Source: Arthrobacter sp. D5-1
Lineage (GTDB): Bacteria > Actinomycetota > Actinomycetes > Actinomycetales > Micrococcaceae
Length of the DNA stretch: 64,000 bases
Assembly: GCF_017357425.1 (NCBI RefSeq)
Contig: NZ_CP014571.1
Coordinates: 1,860,001 to 1,924,000, forward strand
Direction of reading: 5' to 3'
Shown here: in pieces, positions 14,244-22,374 of the stretch
Layout of the letters: every line of letters begins with the position of its first letter
Numbering within the stretch: position 1 is the stretch's first letter
The notes under the pieces: generated by a model
Seen by the model: only the letters and a program-made list of their open reading frames with translations
What the model was told of the DNA's origin: nothing
Databases searched by the model: none
Translations under genes and position numbers: made by a program

Positions 14244-16787
14244 GTGCGTATCCCACTTTCCTGGCTGCGTGAATTCGCGCAGGTTCCGGCCGATGCAACG
14301 GCCGAAGATGTCATGGCGGACCTGGTCAAGGTCGGCTTTGAAGAAGAAGAAGTCCACCGTCCCACGGACGAGCTCTCCGGGCCCATCGTCGTGGGCCAGG
14401 TCTTGAGCCTGGTCAAGGAGCCGCAGTCCAACGGCAAGACGATCAACTGGTGCCAGGTCCGCGTCGTTCCTGAAGGGCAGGAACAGACGCTCAATGGTGA
14501 GGGCATTGACCCTTCCGGAGTGCAGGGCATTATTTGCGGTGCCCACAACTTTGTTGAGGGCGACAAGGTCGTAGTTACCCTTCCCGGAGCTGTTCTGCCA
14601 GGAAACTTCAAGATCTCAGCCCGCAAGACCTACGGTCACCTGTCCGCGGGCATGATCGCTTCCGTCCGGGAACTGGGCATCGGCGACGACCACGACGGCA
14701 TCCTGGTCCTCTCCCGCATCGGCCTCGATCCGGAAATCGGCACGGACGCCATGGAACTCCTTGGCCTCTATGACCAGGCTGCCGAAATCAACGTGACCCC
14801 TGACCGCGGCTACGCGTTCTCGATCCGGGGTGTCGCCCGCGAGTACGCGCACGCCACGGGAACCTCGTTCGTGGATCCTGCGTCCAAGGTGAGCGCGCCG
14901 GCAACCTTGCAGGGTGGCTACGGCGTCCAGCTCAACGACGACGCCCCGATTTACGGCAAGCCAGGCTGCGACCGCTTCGTGGCCCGCACCGTCCGTGGCG
15001 TTGACCCATCACGTCCCACACCGCCGTGGATGTCCGCGCGCCTTCGTCTGGCCGGCGTTCGTTCCATCTCGCTGCCGGTTGATATCTCCAACTACGTCAT
15101 GCTTGAGCTGGGACAGCCCAACCACTGCTACGACCTCGACAAGCTCGCGGGAGACATCGTGGTGCGTCGTGCAGTGGCGGGGGAGAAGATCACCACCCTC
15201 GATGACAAGGAGCGCACGCTCGACGTCGAGGACCTGTTGATCACCGATGACTCGGGTGCCATTGGCATCGCCGGCGTGATGGGAGGAGCCCACACTGAGG
15301 TGTCGGATTCCACCACCAACATCCTGGTGGAAGCCGCGCACTTCGACGAAGTGTCGATTGCCCGCTCCCGCCGTCGCCACAAGCTGCCCTCCGAAGCCTC
15401 CAAGCGCTTCGAGCGCGGCGTTGACTGGCACGTTGCGAATATTGCTGCCCAGCGCGTGGTTGACCTCTTGGTTGAGCTTGCCGGTGGTACGGCAGATGAG
15501 ACGGGGACCGACGTTGGAACCGCCCCTGATGCGGTCACCATTGAACTGCCGGCAGGGTTCGCCTCTGCCCGAATCGGCATCGACTTCACCGAAGAGCAGA
15601 TCATCACGTCCCTTGAGGACCTTGGCGCTGTGGTTGAAAAAACTGCCGCCGGTTACAGGGTCACGGCTCCCAGCTGGCGCAATGACCTCGAAACCAAGGA
15701 AGACCTGTCCGAGGAAATCGCGCGCCTTGTCGGCTACGACAACATCCCCTCGACTCTTCCGGTGGCGCCTCCAGGCCGTGGCCTGAGCCGCAGCCAGCAG
15801 CAGAAGCGCCGGGTCGTCCAGGCCTTGGCTGATGCGGGGCTCACCGAGGTGTTGTCCTACCCGTTCGTCTCCAAGGCAGCCAACGACACCTTTGGCGTTG
15901 CTGCTGAAGGCGGTGCGCGTCCGGCGCTCAAGCTCGCCAACCCGATCAGTGAGGAACACGGCTACCTGCGGACGTCCATCCTGCCGGGCCTGATCGAGGT
16001 TGCCCGCCGGAACCACTCACGCGGCTTCCGTGACCTGGCTGTGTACGAGGCGGGTTCGGTCTTCCTGCCCGGTGACAAGCTCGGCACGGATTCCATCCCG
16101 CCGTTGGGCGTCAAGCCTTCCGATGAGGTTCTGGATGCGCTGTACGACGGCGTCCCGCCCCAGCCGCTGCACGTCGCAGCTGTCTTGACGGGCCATGATT
16201 CTCCGGCTGCCGCTACCCACACACCGCGCGTCTGGGACTGGGCGGACGCTGTTGACGTGGCACGCCTCATTGCAGATGTTTTGGGTGTCGAGCTGGTCGT
16301 CAGCCAGGGCAGCCACCAGGCATTCCACCCCGGCCGTGCAGCTCAACTGGCGCTGCGCAATGGCGACGTCGTGGGCTACGCAGGAGAGTTGCACCCCAAG
16401 CTCCTGGCGGCTCAGGACATGCCCGCACGCTCCGTGGCTCTGGAGGTCAACGTGGAAGCGTTGTTCGAAGCCGCTGCTGACGTAATTGTGGCCAAGCACA
16501 TCTCCGGATTCCCCGTCGCCACGCAGGACGTCGCCTTGGTGGTTCCGCAGGATGTTGCGGCAGACCTGGTCCTCTCCGCGCTGCGTGAAGGTGCCGGCGA
16601 ACTCCTCGAAGACGTGGCGCTGTTCGACGTCTACGCGGGTCCCGGCATCGAGGAGGGCAAGAAGTCGCTGGCTTTCGGCTTGCGTTTCCGTGCGGACGAC
16701 CGCACCCTGACGGCGGATGAGGCTTCGGAGGCCCGAGCGGCTGCCGTTGCCGTTGCGGCCGAGCGCTTCGGAGCAGTCCAGCGCTAG
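14244..16787 (+). CDS. pheT: phenylalanyl-tRNA synthetase beta subunit
   Basis: The 847-residue beta subunit, normal length. In order: an N-terminal MRIPLSWLREF, an EMAP-type tRNA-binding domain (about 40-160), B5 and B3/B4 domains including the editing site, a catalytic-like domain (HSRGFRDLAVYE), and a C-terminal FDX-ACB anticodon-binding domain (SGFPVATQDVALVVPQ, about 750-847). The GTG at 14244 follows the pheS stop by 2 bp, so the two subunits are translationally coupled. Confidence 0.97.
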   Translation: MRIPLSWLREFAQVPADATAEDVMADLVKVGFEEEEVHRPTDELSGPIVVGQVLSLVKEPQSNGKTINWCQVRVVPEGQEQTLNGEGIDPSGVQGIICGAHNFVEGDKVVVTLPGAVLPGNFKISARKTYGHLSAGMIASVRELGIGDDHDGILVLSRIGLDPEIGTDAMELLGLYDQAAEINVTPDRGYAFSIRGVAREYAHATGTSFVDPASKVSAPATLQGGYGVQLNDDAPIYGKPGCDRFVARTVRGVDPSRPTPPWMSARLRLAGVRSISLPVDISNYVMLELGQPNHCYDLDKLAGDIVVRRAVAGEKITTLDDKERTLDVEDLLITDDSGAIGIAGVMGGAHTEVSDSTTNILVEAAHFDEVSIARSRRRHKLPSEASKRFERGVDWHVANIAAQRVVDLLVELAGGTADETGTDVGTAPDAVTIELPAGFASARIGIDFTEEQIITSLEDLGAVVEKTAAGYRVTAPSWRNDLETKEDLSEEIARLVGYDNIPSTLPVAPPGRGLSRSQQQKRRVVQALADAGLTEVLSYPFVSKAANDTFGVAAEGGARPALKLANPISEEHGYLRTSILPGLIEVARRNHSRGFRDLAVYEAGSVFLPGDKLGTDSIPPLGVKPSDEVLDALYDGVPPQPLHVAAVLTGHDSPAAATHTPRVWDWADAVDVARLIADVLGVELVVSQGSHQAFHPGRAAQLALRNGDVVGYAGELHPKLLAAQDMPARSVALEVNVEALFEAAADVIVAKHISGFPVATQDVALVVPQDVAADLVLSALREGAGELLEDVALFDVYAGPGIEEGKKSLAFGLRFRADDRTLTADEASEARAAAVAVAAERFGAVQR

Positions 16788-16805
16788 CACTCCCTGTATC
16801 GAGTG

Positions 16806-16845
16806 AATCCCCGGGACCTGATGGTTCCGGGGATTTTCTTTTATT
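16806..16845 (+). terminator. intrinsic terminator after pheT
   Basis: A 9-bp perfect stem, AATCCCCGG (16806-16814) with CCGGGGATT (16827-16835), is followed by TTCTTTTATT. It lies 18 bp after the pheT stop. Confidence 0.9.
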
Positions 16846-16865
16846 GAGATTGAGCTCCCAGCATC

Positions 16866-16956
16866 TTGACAGACTATTCATGCATGTATGACAGTTTTGT
16901 CATGCACATGTGAAGCATGTGTATCACATCCCTCGCACGGCTCTTCTCTGAGCCGT
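16866..16956 (+). promoter_or_regulatory. promoter and palindromic region upstream of the V8-like protease
   Basis: TTGACA at 16866-16871 is a perfect -35, but the -10 is unclear (TATGAC at 16887 is closest). Between about 16880 and 16915 are interleaved near-palindromes built on ATGACA/TGTCAT and CATG, which look like operator sites. A perfect 7-bp hairpin, ACGGCTC with GAGCCGT (16937-16943 with 16950-16956), sits just before the ribosome binding site GAAAGG and could stabilise the mRNA 5' end. This AT-richer stretch differs from its surroundings. Confidence 0.45.
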
Positions 16957-16972
16957 CCCTTGAAAGGTACCC

Positions 16973-17839
16973 ATGAAGAAGCAGAACGTTGCTTTGCTTG
17001 TCGGAGCTGCAGTGATGGCTCTGACGTCCTCGCTTGGTGGAGCCGCAACCGCGTCAGAGTCGACGCCGCAGGCAGCCGCCGCCGAGGTTCAACCTGTATC
17101 GCACACGGTAGACCCTTCGCAGACGTCCGGTTCCGCTGCATCACCACTGGCTGACAAATACACGATTGCCGCACCGTCGAAGAACGGAGGGGCCTCCACC
17201 GACTCAGTGATCGGCGCTGACGGCCGTGTCCGCATCACCAACACCACAGCTGCGCCCAACCGCTCGATCGTTCAGATCGAGTTCAACGGCGGCTACATCT
17301 GCTCCGGTGCCTTGATTTCCGACGACACCGTTCTGACCGCAGGGCACTGCGTCCACGAAGGCGGCACTGGGTCAACGGCTGATTACTCCTGGGGCGTAAA
17401 AGTGGCTCCTGGTCGGAATGGATCAACCGATCCTTACGGTACGTGTGGCGCAACGCAGCTCTTGACGGACCAGCGCTGGATCGACTCTGCCAATACCAAT
17501 GCTGATTGGGGCGTCATCAAGCTCGACTGCACCATCGGCAACACCACCGGCTGGCTCAATTACACCGGCACCACCGCAAGTCTGAATGGCACCAATGTGA
17601 CCGTTCGGGGCTACCCCGGAGACAAGGCCTTCGGAACCATGTGGTCCATGACCGGTCCTATTGAGAGCACCACCACGGAAAAGGTCTACTACAAGATGGA
17701 TACCTATGGCGGCCAGAGTGGTGCCCCCGTCTACAACAGCTCCAACACCATCATGGCCATCCACACCAACGGCGGCAGCTCCAACTCGGGCACCCGCATC
17801 ACGCCCACACTGGCGAACTACCTGACGTCGGTAAAGTAG
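16973..17839 (+). CDS. secreted V8-like (glutamyl endopeptidase-type) serine protease
   Basis: A 288-residue chymotrypsin-fold protease of the S1B type. A Sec signal peptide (MKKQNVALLV...AATAS, about 1-28) is followed by an Ala/Ser-rich propeptide to about residue 90. The catalytic triad is His125 in TAGHCVHEG, Asp178 in NADWGVIKLD and Ser249 in YGGQSGAPVYN. Two Cys flank the His region. The late motif AIHTNGG contains the His that sets Glu specificity in V8/SplB-like enzymes. It is probably an exported scavenging protease activated by propeptide removal. It stands alone between two terminators. Confidence 0.92.
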   Translation: MKKQNVALLVGAAVMALTSSLGGAATASESTPQAAAAEVQPVSHTVDPSQTSGSAASPLADKYTIAAPSKNGGASTDSVIGADGRVRITNTTAAPNRSIVQIEFNGGYICSGALISDDTVLTAGHCVHEGGTGSTADYSWGVKVAPGRNGSTDPYGTCGATQLLTDQRWIDSANTNADWGVIKLDCTIGNTTGWLNYTGTTASLNGTNVTVRGYPGDKAFGTMWSMTGPIESTTTEKVYYKMDTYGGQSGAPVYNSSNTIMAIHTNGGSSNSGTRITPTLANYLTSVK

Positions 17840-17862
17840 CGCAGTTGAGTTAAGACACACAC

Positions 17863-17901
17863 AGTGTTCCCCGCAGCGTAATTGTGGCTGCGGGGAACAC
17901 T
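17863..17901 (+). terminator. strong hairpin terminator after the protease gene
   Basis: A 15-bp perfect stem pairs 17863-17877 with 17887-17901 (core GTTCCCCGCAGC), with a 9-nt loop. The following sequence is only moderately T-rich. The region from here to 18132 holds nothing I can identify. Confidence 0.8.
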
Positions 17902-18132
17902 TGCTTTGGCGAATAGGGGCCCGCCAGACACAAGCTGCAGTTTGCAGGGGCCATAGCGACAAAGGGGGGGTGGGTAGATTTAGGTGCAAATGTCCTCGTT
18001 TATGAGCACTTGCGACTATGCACGGACCACATCGGAAGGGCTGGAGTGCGGACAACCTCCAGAACGAAAGGAACGTAGGGGTCTAAGCACGCCGCGGTCG
18101 GCTACATACAGGCTCGTGAGACGCTCCGTAGC

Positions 18133-18555
18133 TTATAGCTGAGGGACGAAACCTGTGGTGCACACGTACTGCTCCGCGACACGACGGGCGAGGCGCGCTG
18201 GTTTTCTATCGGCTTCAACGTTCTCGGTGCCATCGACTACTGTGCCAAGGTCGCCCGTGTAGAGCTGGATAACCAAGCAATCTGGTCCAAAACCATTAGT
18301 CATGATGAGCTTGTTTGTGGTCGTTGATTGATCAAAGACCTTTACGCTGTACCCGCGGGATGCATAGAAATGCTCGACTTTCTGCCGAAGTGTCTCCCGC
18401 TCGGTGGCGCTGAGGGGTCCCATGGTCCGCGCACCAGCGAACGATTTGCCGTTTCCGGTTCCCTGGTAGTGGCAGTAGCCACCTGCCGGAACGTCCTCGT
18501 TCACCCAGTCACCAGCTGCCATCGCTTGGATCTCATCGAGGAGTCCGAAGAACTC
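18133..18555 (-). pseudogene. signal-less paralogue of the adjacent lipoprotein, joined across an in-frame stop
   Basis: This frame continues directly from the TAG (18556-18558) of the upstream lipoprotein gene, in the same frame, without any start codon for 11 codons. It encodes EFFGLLDEIQAMAAGDW, aligning with EYLDIFTEIQALAPGDW near the N-terminus of the neighbouring lipoprotein, and then a related domain with conserved Cys in GYCHYQG and PDCLVIQLY. It has therefore lost its signal peptide and lipobox. The first ATG, at 18522, would give a 129-residue cytosolic protein with no ribosome binding site. Most likely a fragment left by recombination between tandem paralogues; read-through fusion is an alternative. 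Confidence 0.65.
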
Positions 18556-19071
18556 CTACCGGAATTTGCCCTCGGGATCCGGCGCGCATCGAGTGTTGCC
18601 GCCGAGCGTGGTGCCGAAGCTGCTCGTTCCAAGGTGCATGGAGAACTTACCATCGCCAAACCCAGTGGTTGTCTGGTCTCGGTTTGCCCCCGAAGGCTGA
18701 GTTTGAACAACTCTTAGTCCTTCGGTCTCAAAGACTTCCTTTACCGTCTTATGTATTTCTTCAGCCTGATCCTGTGACATCACACCGTGCTTACTGTCAA
18801 AGCTGAATTGAGTCCCTTCAATGCCCTGAGGCAGATCGCAGACGTCCCCCGGTTCATCTGGTGCAACTTTCGTCCAGTCACCGGGGGCGAGGGCTTGGAT
18901 TTCCGTGAAGATGTCGAGGTATTCCTTGCGGGCTTGTTCCGGATCCATGGTCTGCTCCGCGGTGCTCGTAGGTGGGTTGCTCAGGGGTGTCCCGCACCCT
19001 GCCAGGGTGAGAAGAATGATCGCCGTGGCGGGAAGAGCGCGCCAGTATCGGCTGCGGTGTGTGGTGGTCAT
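18556..19071 (-). CDS. small lipoprotein, LppA-like at most
   Basis: A 171-residue protein with a clear lipoprotein signal: basic N-terminus, hydrophobic ATAIILLTL and lipobox LAGC (Cys26). The mature part is soluble, with KEYLDIFTEIQALAPGDW, two further Cys (VCDLPQG and TRCAPDPEG, probably a disulfide) and a Gly-rich strand FGDGKFSMHLGTSSFG. The general plan resembles LppA-type envelope lipoproteins, but I cannot assign it. The ATG overlaps the stop of the upstream remnant (ATGA), so the pair was once an operon. Immunity or adaptor roles are possible but unproven. Confidence 0.7.
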   Translation of the reverse strand: MTTTHRSRYWRALPATAIILLTLAGCGTPLSNPPTSTAEQTMDPEQARKEYLDIFTEIQALAPGDWTKVAPDEPGDVCDLPQGIEGTQFSFDSKHGVMSQDQAEEIHKTVKEVFETEGLRVVQTQPSGANRDQTTTGFGDGKFSMHLGTSSFGTTLGGNTRCAPDPEGKFR

Positions 19072-19394
19072 CGTTTCGCATTCGTGAGTTGGTCGCCAAG
19101 GCCCAGGGCGATCCTGGCCTGGTTCTTACTTGACTCGGTTGTCCTGTCGAAGTATCCGGAGATGCCGTCCACGCCACCGGTTTGTCCGTCATGGGTTTTC
19201 GTTGGCAGGTCTTTGGGTCCATCCGGTCCTGTGGTGCCGTCCGTGCCGAAGGTGACGGCACCGAACCCGGAGTCGTCGGTGCTTTTCCGCTGCCAGCCGA
19301 GCCCATGCCCGACTTCAGCTACATGGTCCCAGTCGTAGCTTCCCCGGTAAACGGTGCCGCGGGGGTTCAGGTGGAGATCGTTCAGGAGGTCACG
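19068..19394 (-). pseudogene. 5'-truncated remnant of an unknown gene
   Basis: The frame reads 108 codons without an ATG, GTG or TTG near its start and is closed upstream by TGA-TAG (19395-19400). The peptide is highly protein-like: DLLNDLHLNPRGTVYRGSYD, then HVAEVGHGLGWQRKST, a Gly/Asp-rich stretch, SGYFDRTTESSKNQA and a basic end. Its TGA overlaps the lipoprotein ATG in the classic ATGA manner. So a larger gene once preceded the lipoprotein and its 5' part is gone. I do not recognise the family; a secreted or surface protein encoded with its lipoprotein partner is a guess. Confidence 0.65.
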
Positions 19395-19508
19395 CTATCA
19401 GGGCTCCTTCGTCGCCAACGGGGATCTCTTCGTGCGCGGCGCGTGTGTGTGAGGGCGCTGCGCTTCTAGGATGGTGATACTACGAGAGCATTGGCGGGGG
19501 AGGGAAGC
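19395..19508 (+). other. junction region beside the truncated remnant
   Basis: Immediately beyond the remnant, the plus strand can be read as YQGSFVANGDLFVRGACV followed by TGA (19396-19452). This could be the tail of a second gene fragment meeting the first at a recombination point, or chance. No start codon or homologous family can be given. The rest carries the GGGGGAGGGAAG ribosome binding site of the next gene (about 19495-19506). Confidence 0.3.
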
Positions 19509-19787
19509 ATGACGCTGGGTCTGGTCTTCATAGGGATCGGCCTGGTGTGGCTGCCGTTCAGGAAGTGGATCGCGCGTCGGCAGCGCTGGATCACCTCACA
19601 AATGCTGGGCCGAAAAGGGGAGCACGCTGAACCCGAACCTCACTATGAAGCCGACACGGAAGCAGATGAGGAGCGGGTCAGGGGCTTCGAGATGATCGGA
19701 GTGTTCTTCTGCTCAGTGCTGATCGTCGGGGGTCTGCTGATTGTGGTGCTGACGTTCATTTTCAGGCCCCCATGGGCAGGGCAGTAG
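19509..19787 (+). CDS. small two-helix membrane protein
   Basis: A 92-residue protein with an N-terminal helix (LGLVFIGIGLVWL), a charged middle with many Arg then many Glu/Asp (HAEPEPHYEADTEADEERV), and a second helix (VFFCSVLIVGGLLIVVLTF). The ATG at 19509 has a strong ribosome binding site. The next membrane gene starts right after its TAG, so both are probably one transcript. No function can be assigned. Confidence 0.6.
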   Translation: MTLGLVFIGIGLVWLPFRKWIARRQRWITSQMLGRKGEHAEPEPHYEADTEADEERVRGFEMIGVFFCSVLIVGGLLIVVLTFIFRPPWAGQ

Positions 19788-20018
19788 ATGGGCGATCCAT
19801 TCCTGGGCATCGTCGGAGCCTTCCTCGTACTCAGCGGCCTGGTGCTGTATCTGATGCGCAACTTGATGGCACGATCCGGTGTTGATGGTTGGGCCTGGCT
19901 GCCTAAGGGCACGCAGTTCAAGACGTACGAGTACCAACTCGTTCTGTCGAAGGTAGCGGCTGCTATTCCGGCAATGGCAGGGTTGGTATTCCTGGGTGTC
20001 TTCTTGTGGCCAAGGTAG
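19788..20018 (+). CDS. small two-helix membrane protein
   Basis: A 76-residue protein starting at the base after the previous stop codon. The first helix is FLGIVGAFLVLSGLVLYLM, the second AAAIPAMAGLVFLGVFLW; a short loop with KGTQFKTYEYQ joins them. It resembles its neighbour in size and layout but not in sequence. Tight coupling suggests a joint membrane role. Unknown function. Confidence 0.55.
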   Translation: MGDPFLGIVGAFLVLSGLVLYLMRNLMARSGVDGWAWLPKGTQFKTYEYQLVLSKVAAAIPAMAGLVFLGVFLWPR

Positions 20019-20080
20019 TGCGTCAGTTGAAGGGAGGGCAGGTTGACTGAGCCGACGGGTTCAGGCTCCGCGCCGAAGCC

Positions 20081-20353
20081 GTGGACCTGCGCAAGGAGAT
20101 CGATGAAGGGGTCAAGCGCTGGCATGACCGCGCTGTTGCCGCAGGAGAGGAGCGGGTCCTTGCCCGGACTAAGGACGGCGACCTGCACAGTTATCGGTTC
20201 GATGAGATTACGTTCGTATATCCGGGGGTCGTTGCAGCCAACGGCTCGATGATGACCTTCACTTCCGTCCTAGCCTCTGCGACTGGCGCGCTGGGCTTTC
20301 TGTCAGTTGTTGGAGCAGTGCATAGCTGTTGCGACATTGGGCTGGGGACTTAG
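20081..20353 (+). CDS. hypothetical small protein, possibly degraded
   Basis: From a GTG at 20081 the frame encodes 90 residues beginning MDLRKEIDEGVKRWHDRAV, a charged helix, then LARTKDGDLHSYRFDEITF and a hydrophobic end. The protein-like frame extends upstream of the GTG (RLRAEAV) to a TGA at 20046-20048. The best ribosome binding site (GGGAGGG, about 20033) instead serves a TTG at 20043 in another frame, so a frameshift early in the gene is possible. It may belong with the two membrane proteins before it. Confidence 0.35.
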   Translation: MDLRKEIDEGVKRWHDRAVAAGEERVLARTKDGDLHSYRFDEITFVYPGVVAANGSMMTFTSVLASATGALGFLSVVGAVHSCCDIGLGT

Positions 20354-20368
20354 CCGTGAGAGGAGGGC

Positions 20369-21022
20369 ATGATGCAGAATCCGGTGCTTGACCTGCGGAG
20401 GCTCGATGAGGCGCCCGGCGCAGGAGGCGCGCTTGAACTGCTCGGCCAGCTGGCCCTCGAGCGCGCCCTTCGCTACGCCAACCCCGCAGACCGTGAAGAG
20501 TTCATTGCAGGGCGGGTGGCCTTGCTGGACTTTGCCGCTGTGCTCCTCGAAGTGGATCCTGCCCGGCTCGTGCCCGACTATCACTGCCCGCAGTGCGGCC
20601 CCGGCCAGGACCATGGTCGCCCAGGGTTCATGCTCGACGGCGGCCCCGCACCTCTGGCGCTCAGTGCATCCCGGGCGTCGGGCTGGGTACTACTGGCCGG
20701 CGTCGTGCATGCTCCCGAAGAACTACGGCTGGGAGTGGATTTTGAATCGACTGGCAAAGCAACCTTCGAAGGCTTCGACGACGTCGCACTGACCGCAACC
20801 GAGAAACGCTTCCTGTCCACCATCCCGGATCAGGAGCGAGATAGTCAGCGCGCGCGCCTGTGGGCACGCAAAGAAGCGTGGCTGAAGATGACGGGGGAGG
20901 GCCTGAGGCGCAACCCCGCAGAGCTGGATGTGCTGGACCTGCCCGGCCTGCGGGATGTCACCGGCATCCAAGAAAACCGAAAACTGCCTGACGGTTTGGT
21001 TGCCGCCCTGGCACTGGGCTAG
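20369..21022 (+). CDS. 4'-phosphopantetheinyl transferase superfamily protein
   Basis: A 217-residue Sfp-type enzyme that would transfer phosphopantetheine from CoA to the conserved Ser of a carrier protein. The magnesium-binding motif is GVDFE (122-126), and the second signature is WARKEAWLKMTGEGL (165-179). SASRASGW (99-106) corresponds to the usual SHSxGW segment. An N-terminal CPQC (73-76) is an unusual extra, possibly metal-binding. GGAGGG precedes the ATG. It is tail to tail with the M1 peptidase (shared CTAG at 21019-21022) and 1.4 kb from the only carrier-protein gene in the window, its likely substrate. Confidence 0.85.
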   Translation: MMQNPVLDLRRLDEAPGAGGALELLGQLALERALRYANPADREEFIAGRVALLDFAAVLLEVDPARLVPDYHCPQCGPGQDHGRPGFMLDGGPAPLALSASRASGWVLLAGVVHAPEELRLGVDFESTGKATFEGFDDVALTATEKRFLSTIPDQERDSQRARLWARKEAWLKMTGEGLRRNPAELDVLDLPGLRDVTGIQENRKLPDGLVAALALG

Positions 21023-22362
21023 CGCGCTGGAGGCAGCGGCGGAAGCGCAGCCTCGTAGAGCCATGGCCGGAGAACCGACGCAGCATCAAAGCCCGGAATG
21101 AACGAATCCGCAGCCTCAATGAACGCCTCCGTCGACACTGAGCCATGCCGGTTGGTGGCAGTCCAGTGCTGCAGGAAACCAAAGAAGGCCTCGTCCCCAG
21201 CTGCCATCCGCACCGCGTGAACGGCAAGGGCGCCGCGCTTGTAGACGCGGTCGTCGAACATCAGCTCAGGGCCGGGGTCTCCGACCAGCAGATCCTGGGG
21301 CGCGGCGTCGAGCCTCTTCCATGCAGCCGTTGCCCGTGCAGCAACAGTCATGGTCCTGGATTCTTCGGACCACAACCACTCCGCGTAGCAGGCGAATCCT
21401 TCATGGAGCCAGATGTCTTTCCAGCTGCTCACGGTCAGCGAGTTGCCGAACCACTGGTGGGAAAGCTCGTGGGCGATCAGGCGCTGGGCGTCCCAGGACT
21501 CGCGCATGTGGTTTCGGCCGAAGATGGAGACGGTTTGGGCTTCCAACGGGATTTCCAGTTCGTCTTCAGTGACCACCGACGTGTAGTCCGTGAACGGATA
21601 CGGTCCGAAGCAATCCTCGAAGGTGCGCATCATGTCCGGCTGGCGGCGCAGGCCTTGCAGAGCATCCACCGCCATCTCGGGCGTGACTGCTACGAACTGC
21701 GGCACCCGGTGATGGGTGTCGTCATTGTGCAGGGGAACCCTGACGTACCGGCCGATCTGAACGGTGGCGAGGTAGGTGGCCATGGGTTCAGCGTGTTCAT
21801 AGACCCAGGTCTCCCTGCTCGACTTGCGGGAGTGGGAGATCAGCGTGCCGTTGCACACCGGCCGGTAGTTGTCGTCTGTGGTCACGGAGATAAGGAAGCT
21901 GGACTTGTAGCGTGGATGGTCATTGCAGGGGAACCAGGAGGCCGCACCGTTGGGCTGGCCGGCCACCAGTACGCCGTCGTTCAGTTCTTCCCACCCCACA
22001 TCGCCCCAAAGCCCGCGGCGGGGCTGGGGGTTCCCGTCGTAGCGGATCTCCAAGGAGAACTGCTGGCCGGGCCTCAGCGGGGAGGCCGGGTTGAGCACCA
22101 GGTGTTCGGCCCTGTGGCTGAATTTCTGGAGCTTCTTGCCATCCAGCTGGACCTTGCTGGCCCGCAGGCCCACCAGGTCGAGGACAATCTGCGCCAGGGG
22201 TTTTAACGCCGTGCATCGCAGGACCGCCTTGCCGATCAGCTTGTTGCTGCCCAACCTGACGTCGAGATCCAACTCGTACCGGTCCACACGGTAGTTGCTG
22301 CTGCCGTGGTCCAGAGCATAGGGGTCAGCTTCGGTCGTGGGGGCGGTGATTGGTACGGTCAT
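21019..22362 (-). CDS. M1-family metallopeptidase, short form
   Basis: A 447-residue zinc aminopeptidase-like enzyme. The N-terminal beta domain (about 20-215) includes SWFPCNDHPRYKSSF, the conserved M1 substrate-cleft region. The zinc site is HELSHQWFGN (298-307) with the third ligand Glu321 in LHEGFACYAEW. The GAMEN exopeptidase loop is not recognisable; EIPLEAQTVSIF occupies the region. The protein lacks the C-terminal helical domain of PepN (about 850 residues) and has no signal peptide. It starts about 12 bp after the stop of the synthetase gene, so it is the second gene of that operon; a role in trimming or degrading the synthetase product is inference. Confidence 0.9.
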   Translation of the reverse strand: MTVPITAPTTEADPYALDHGSSNYRVDRYELDLDVRLGSNKLIGKAVLRCTALKPLAQIVLDLVGLRASKVQLDGKKLQKFSHRAEHLVLNPASPLRPGQQFSLEIRYDGNPQPRRGLWGDVGWEELNDGVLVAGQPNGAASWFPCNDHPRYKSSFLISVTTDDNYRPVCNGTLISHSRKSSRETWVYEHAEPMATYLATVQIGRYVRVPLHNDDTHHRVPQFVAVTPEMAVDALQGLRRQPDMMRTFEDCFGPYPFTDYTSVVTEDELEIPLEAQTVSIFGRNHMRESWDAQRLIAHELSHQWFGNSLTVSSWKDIWLHEGFACYAEWLWSEESRTMTVAARATAAWKRLDAAPQDLLVGDPGPELMFDDRVYKRGALAVHAVRMAAGDEAFFGFLQHWTATNRHGSVSTEAFIEAADSFIPGFDAASVLRPWLYEAALPPLPPAR

Positions 22363-22374
22363 GATCCGTCCAAT

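Noticed and set aside
18878..19338. Antisense frames over the lipoprotein start and remnant
   Set aside because: They run opposite to, or in another frame than, the lipoprotein signal peptide and the ATGA-linked remnant, which are far more protein-like.
20043..20252. 69-codon frame from TTG 20043
   Set aside because: It has the better ribosome binding site, but its sequence is Ser/Arg/Thr-rich and unlike a protein; the overlapping frame from 20081 is more protein-like. An early frameshift remains possible.
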